Shown piece by piece: positions 12,117 through 15,425 of a DNA stretch of 15,425 nt. The stretch is from JBMCLJ01 sp048615375. GTDB taxonomy: Bacteria > Patescibacteriota > Dojkabacteria > JAOAGR01. The stretch spans positions 1 through 15,425 of the forward strand of contig JBMCLJ010000025.1 in assembly GCA_048615375.1 (NCBI GenBank). Reading direction: 5' to 3'. The notes beneath the pieces were generated by a model, which saw only the letters and a program-made list of their open reading frames with translations, ran no database searches and was not told where the DNA came from. Both the position numbers and the translations under genes were made by a program. Each line of letters starts with the position of its first letter. The first letter of the stretch is position 1.

Positions 12117-13862
12117 ATGGAAGAACAAAAAATATATAAAATAAGACATTCATTATCCCATGTACTCGCTCAGGCTGTACAGCATATGTATCCTGACGTA
12201 AAATTAGGAATTGGACCAGCAATTGAAAATGGTTTTTATTATGACTTCATATTTCCTGAACCTCTTTCAGAAGATCAATTAGCTGTACTTGAGCATGAAA
12301 TGAAAGATATCCTCTCCCAGGGATACACTTTTGAAAAAAGTACTATGGATCGTGATGAAGCCATGGAGTATCTTTATAAAATTAACCAACCATTTAAGGC
12401 AGAACTGGTTTCTGATCTGGAGGATAAAACCGTAAGTTTTTATACTGATGGTGATTTTATTGACCTATGCAAGGGTCCACATGTTGACAGTCTTCAAGAA
12501 GTAAACCCGGAAGCATTTAAATTAACTCATGTAGCTGGGGCGTATTGGAGGGGAGATGAAAAGCGTCCAATGATGCAACGTATTTATGGCATTGCATTTG
12601 AAACAAAAGAAGAGCTTGACCATTATATGGAAATGCAAGAAGAAGCCAGGAAACGAGATCACCGTAAACTCGGCAAGCAGCTCGATTTATTCACATTCTC
12701 AGATCTTGTGGGATCAGGTCTTCCACTCTTTACTCCTAAGGGAACATATCTTCGTGACCAACTTTCAAAATTTTCTGAAGAACTCCAACGAGAAGCAGGA
12801 TTTGAGCAAGTGTGGATTCCTCACATCACCAAAATAGATTTATATAAAAAGTCCGGACACTGGGATAAATTCGGAGATGAATTATTCCTGGTGAAAAGCC
12901 AGGAAACAAGTGACGAGATGGCGTTAAAACCAATGAATTGTCCTCATCACACGCAAATCTACGCTTCCCAAAAAAGAAGCTATCGGGAGCTTCCAGTTCG
13001 TTACTTTGAATCTACTACGGTATATCGGGATGAGAAGGCGGGTGAGATGCAGGGTCTCTCTCGTGTCCGCTCGATCACACAGGATGATGGGCATATCTTC
13101 TGCACGCTGGAACAGGTTGAAGCAGAGTTTGAGAATATTATGTACATGATCAAAAAGTTATATGGGGCACTGGGTATGTCATTTCGTGCCCGTTTATCAT
13201 TCCGGGATGCCAACCAGCCGGATAAGTATCTTGGTGAAGCAAACGAATGGGAAGAAGCGCAAAAGGTTATAGAAAATATAGCGAAAAAACTCGAACTGAA
13301 ATACTGCATTGCAGAAGGAGAAGCTGCATTTTACGGACCCAAAATCGACATACTTATTAAAGATGCTTTAGGCCGTGAGTTTCAGTGTGCTACACAACAG
13401 CTTGACTTTGTTCAACCAAAACGATTTGAACTTACGTACACAGATAAAGATGGAAGTGAAAAAACTCCGCTGATGATCCATAAAGCTCTTCTTGGTTCAG
13501 TTGAACGCTTCTTATCTGTATACATTGAGCATACCGGAGGTAATTTCCCACTTTGGCTCTCTTATGTACAAGTTGTAGTAATACCTGTATCGCCAGAAAA
13601 GCATACAGATTATGCTTTTAAGATTAAAGAGGAGTTGATTAAACAAAGAATTCGAGCTACAGTAGATGATAGCAATGAGACAATGGGGAATAAAATTCGT
13701 AAAGCACAAACTCTTAAGACACCATACATGCTGATTGTCGGTGACAAAGAGATGGAAACAGGCACTGCTGCGGTACGCTTAAGAAACGGAACAAACCTCG
13801 GTATGATGAAAGCGGAAGAAATATCTGAAAGAATGCTTAAAGAAATCGAGCAGAAGTCTTAG
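12117..13862 (+). CDS. thrS: Threonine-tRNA ligase lacking the N-terminal TGS domain
   Basis: Charges tRNA-Thr with threonine in the cytoplasm. The 581 residues begin almost directly with the editing domain, so the about 60-residue TGS domain of the 642-residue E. coli enzyme is absent. The editing site is intact: HSLSH (HxxxH, 11-15) and CKGPH (CxxxH, 118-122), so mischarged Ser can probably be removed. The class II core shows the three zinc ligands Cys275 (MNCPHH), His326 (DDGHIFC) and His455 (IHKALLGS), motif 2 around VYRDEKAGE (302-310), and motif 3 around GSVERF (460-465). The C-terminal anticodon-binding domain covers about 484-578. The ATG at 12117 has no Shine-Dalgarno, and the 5' region up to the terminator holds no earlier in-frame start that would add a TGS domain. 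Expression is controlled by the T-box leader just upstream. Confidence 0.96.
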   Translation: MEEQKIYKIRHSLSHVLAQAVQHMYPDVKLGIGPAIENGFYYDFIFPEPLSEDQLAVLEHEMKDILSQGYTFEKSTMDRDEAMEYLYKINQPFKAELVSDLEDKTVSFYTDGDFIDLCKGPHVDSLQEVNPEAFKLTHVAGAYWRGDEKRPMMQRIYGIAFETKEELDHYMEMQEEARKRDHRKLGKQLDLFTFSDLVGSGLPLFTPKGTYLRDQLSKFSEELQREAGFEQVWIPHITKIDLYKKSGHWDKFGDELFLVKSQETSDEMALKPMNCPHHTQIYASQKRSYRELPVRYFESTTVYRDEKAGEMQGLSRVRSITQDDGHIFCTLEQVEAEFENIMYMIKKLYGALGMSFRARLSFRDANQPDKYLGEANEWEEAQKVIENIAKKLELKYCIAEGEAAFYGPKIDILIKDALGREFQCATQQLDFVQPKRFELTYTDKDGSEKTPLMIHKALLGSVERFLSVYIEHTGGNFPLWLSYVQVVVIPVSPEKHTDYAFKIKEELIKQRIRATVDDSNETMGNKIRKAQTLKTPYMLIVGDKEMETGTAAVRLRNGTNLGMMKAEEISERMLKEIEQKS

Positions 13863-13937
13863 TGGATCAGGTGCATAAAGTGGTATAAGTTAATAGTATT
13901 ATTACTTGATGTTTTCGATTTGTAAAGTAATCTAGCT

Positions 13938-14198
13938 ATGGCAATTCAAAAAACAAAAACTATGCTAGTAAATATATTCACTTTTTCGTATTTACTGGTA
14001 GCTTGTTTGATGATTACCTTATTGACAGGTTTTGCTTCTTTTCTCACTGCAAAGCTTTATGAATTCTCCATGTATGATGTTCATCAAATTTTTTTTGAAC
14101 AAACTACTCCATTTCCTAAAAAAAATGAAGAACCTGAGCATATTAATTTACCTTGCATACTTGATAATGGTCTAGTAGGTAGATTAGAAAACGGGTAA
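13938..14198 (+). CDS. Small membrane protein sharing the C-terminal Cys motif of the VirB2-like protein, apparently cut short by a TAA
   Basis: An 86-residue protein with a basic N-terminus, one membrane helix at about 10-35 and a polar tail predicted outside the cell. I recognise no family. Its tail, PCILDNGLVGRLENG (72-86), matches PCILDNGDTGKLVQG of the VirB2-like protein at 11316. In that protein the next residues are Gln-Cys; here the next codons are TAA then TGC (Cys). The TAA (14196-14198) therefore sits exactly where Gln (CAA) is expected, and a Cys follows at the same C-x14-C spacing. Beyond the stop the frame stays open for 15 more codons to a TGA ending at 14246, 10 bases before the methyltransferase gene. 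A recent nonsense change, a base-call error or a deliberately shorter form are all possible. A weak promoter (TTGATG at 13906, TAATCT at 13928) is only 4 bases from the ATG. Confidence 0.6.
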   Translation: MAIQKTKTMLVNIFTFSYLLVACLMITLLTGFASFLTAKLYEFSMYDVHQIFFEQTTPFPKKNEEPEHINLPCILDNGLVGRLENG

Positions 14199-14255
14199 TG
14201 CGTCAGCAAGGAGATAGAAAGTGGAAAAATAAAAGTAAAATACTGAAGCATTAAC

Positions 14256-15314
14256 ATGAAATTCTTACTTCAAACTCAAATAGGTATTGAAAAAATTACA
14301 GAGCTGGAGCTTCTTGATATATTCAAGAAGGATCACTCTATTGACTATGTAGGATATATCCCTCAGAAGAATGGCATTGTACAGATTGAATGGAAAGATG
14401 AACACTATCTTCAGTTTTACAATGAACTTGGAACCATTGAAGATGCTTTTTTCGTGCTTGATTATGTAAAAGATATTGATATCAAATATAATCTGAAAAC
14501 GATTTATCAAAAGATTAATCTCGAGAGAATTCGTAAAAACCTTGACTTCTTTTTTGATAAAGTAAACCCGTTTGATAACGCGAAACGATTCAGGTTTGTA
14601 ACTCGTAAAAAAGCTGGAAATGAATTTCGCAGGATTGACCTCGAAAATAGTATTAAAGATCTCTTTGATAAAAAATTCCAGAGAGTAGAAGTGACAGACG
14701 AAGAGGGGGTAAAAGAAATCTGGACTACACTGGTTAAAAATCGACTCATTATCGCAATAAGATTGACTACAAAAGAAAAACGTCATCGATACTATAAAAC
14801 CGAAGCAGTACATGGGAGTTTACGACCAACGGTTGCCTACGCCATGGCATATGTTGCTGAACCGCACGCGAAAGATACTATCTGGGATCCCTTCTGCGGG
14901 GCAGGGACTATCGGCTGCGAATTATCTGAAAAATTTAAGTTTAATAGACTCATTCTTTCAGATATATCCGAAGAAGCCACTACGATAACGAAAACTAATT
15001 TAACACATCTAACTTCATTCAAAAAAACTAAATCTAAAATTTCAATAAGACAAGAGGACTTTTTTAGCAGTAAAAGTTTTGCGGATATGATTATCAGCAA
15101 CTTACCATTCGGACATCAGTACTCTACAAACGCTGATTTCATCAACCATTTCTTTCAGAAATTAAAAGCCACGCCACACGTGAGAAAAGTCGCGCTTCTC
15201 TACCCTAATCCTATCGAAGGACATGCTGACTGGCAGCTCACTCGGAAGTTCCAGATAAGAGTGCTTGGAAGAGAAGCCTGGTTAATGGTTTTGCAAAGGA
15301 GACAGGATAAGTAA
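14256..15314 (+). CDS. THUMP-domain SAM-dependent RNA guanine-N2 methyltransferase (TrmN/Trm14/RlmL-like)
   Basis: Probably methylates a guanosine in tRNA or 23S rRNA. The N-terminal half (about 1-170) is diverged but has the length and place of a ferredoxin-like plus THUMP RNA-binding region. The C-terminal half is a class I methyltransferase of the UPF0020 type: SLRPTVAYAMAY (188-199), SAM-binding motif DPFCGAGTIGCE (211-222), acidic motif II around LSDIS (234-238), and the catalytic N-x-P-F/Y motif as SNLPFG (281-286). NLPFG in place of NPPYG resembles tRNA m2G6 enzymes more than RlmL, but the target cannot be decided from sequence alone. At 352 residues it is close to Trm14/TrmN and shorter than RlmL. 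No Shine-Dalgarno precedes the ATG. It lies 57 bases after the TAA of the small membrane protein and may share its message. Confidence 0.82.
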   Translation: MKFLLQTQIGIEKITELELLDIFKKDHSIDYVGYIPQKNGIVQIEWKDEHYLQFYNELGTIEDAFFVLDYVKDIDIKYNLKTIYQKINLERIRKNLDFFFDKVNPFDNAKRFRFVTRKKAGNEFRRIDLENSIKDLFDKKFQRVEVTDEEGVKEIWTTLVKNRLIIAIRLTTKEKRHRYYKTEAVHGSLRPTVAYAMAYVAEPHAKDTIWDPFCGAGTIGCELSEKFKFNRLILSDISEEATTITKTNLTHLTSFKKTKSKISIRQEDFFSSKSFADMIISNLPFGHQYSTNADFINHFFQKLKATPHVRKVALLYPNPIEGHADWQLTRKFQIRVLGREAWLMVLQRRQDK

Positions 15315-15350
15315 TTATCAGCGAATTCTCGACAATCTACGCTAAACTCT

Positions 15351-15379
15351 TTTACTTGGAAGTTAACAAATGATAGAAT
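15351..15379 (+). promoter_or_regulatory. Promoter of the gene at the right edge, leaderless type
   Basis: TTTACT (15351-15356), a 17-base spacer and TAGAAT (15374-15379), with the ATG 6 bases later at 15386. The geometry is identical to that of the clpC promoter (17-base spacer, 6 bases to ATG) and predicts a message without a leader. Confidence 0.5.
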
Positions 15380-15385
15380 TCAGGT

Positions 15386-15425
15386 ATGGAAATTCCACCG
15401 GAAGCAATAGCTCAACAATCATCTG
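15386..15425 (+). CDS. Start of an unidentified gene, cut by the window edge
   Basis: An open frame beginning ATG and reading MEIPPEAIAQQSS for 13 codons to the edge. It is supported by the promoter just upstream and by the same strand as its neighbours. Too short to assign to a family. Confidence 0.45.
   Translation, partial: MEIPPEAIAQQSS

Noticed and set aside
14196..14198. TAA read as Gln (recoded genetic code)
   Set aside because: TAA and TGA end the other genes normally, so a local nonsense change is the simpler explanation.
14265..14813. 182-codon minus-strand frame inside the methyltransferase gene
   Set aside because: The plus strand encodes a clear THUMP/methyltransferase; this frame is antisense, rich in Phe and Ile, and has no recognisable motif.
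1..15425. CRISPR arrays, insertion sequences, integrase sites, toxin-antitoxin pairs
   Set aside because: No regularly spaced repeats, transposase or integrase motifs, terminal inverted repeats or recognisable toxin pairs were seen.

Overview
The window looks like chromosome from a low-GC bacterium, most likely of the Candidate Phyla Radiation (Patescibacteria). This placement is inference. It rests on the mixture of a CPR-style VirB2/TrbC-like two-helix pilin, FtsEX with a coiled-coil M23 partner, very poor Shine-Dalgarno signals, apparently leaderless genes, and several highly diverged proteins known only at the fold level. The standard genetic code with TGA as stop fits all gene ends seen. 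There is no rRNA, CRISPR array, insertion sequence or phage gene.

Left half (1-8672), all on the minus strand, read right to left: a 992-residue protein with the domain order of PEP synthase but without its catalytic residues; two TldD/PmbA-like proteins of 372 and 423 residues, neither with the HExxxH metal site; a 43-residue one-helix membrane protein; then ftsE, ftsX and a secreted coiled-coil M23 peptidase cut by the window edge. ftsE and ftsX overlap, and the peptidase starts 6 bases after ftsX. This is the classic division-site arrangement in which FtsEX gates a cell-wall hydrolase outside the membrane. The pseudo-PEP-synthase plus TldD-like pair is the least explained part and the best candidate for an undescribed system.

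Right half (8772-15425), all on the plus strand: a ClpC/ClpB-type AAA+ unfoldase with a leaderless-type promoter; a VirB2-like small membrane protein; tRNA-Ile with the unusual anticodon UAU; a T-box leader with terminator controlling thrS (threonyl-tRNA synthetase without a TGS domain); an 86-residue membrane protein sharing a C-x14-C tail motif with the VirB2-like protein but broken by a TAA codon; a THUMP-domain RNA methyltransferase; and the first 13 codons of another gene behind a second leaderless-type promoter.

The two blocks diverge from the gap at 8673-8806. Functional themes are cell-wall remodelling and division, protein quality control, translation (tRNA, synthetase, RNA methylation) and cell-surface proteins.
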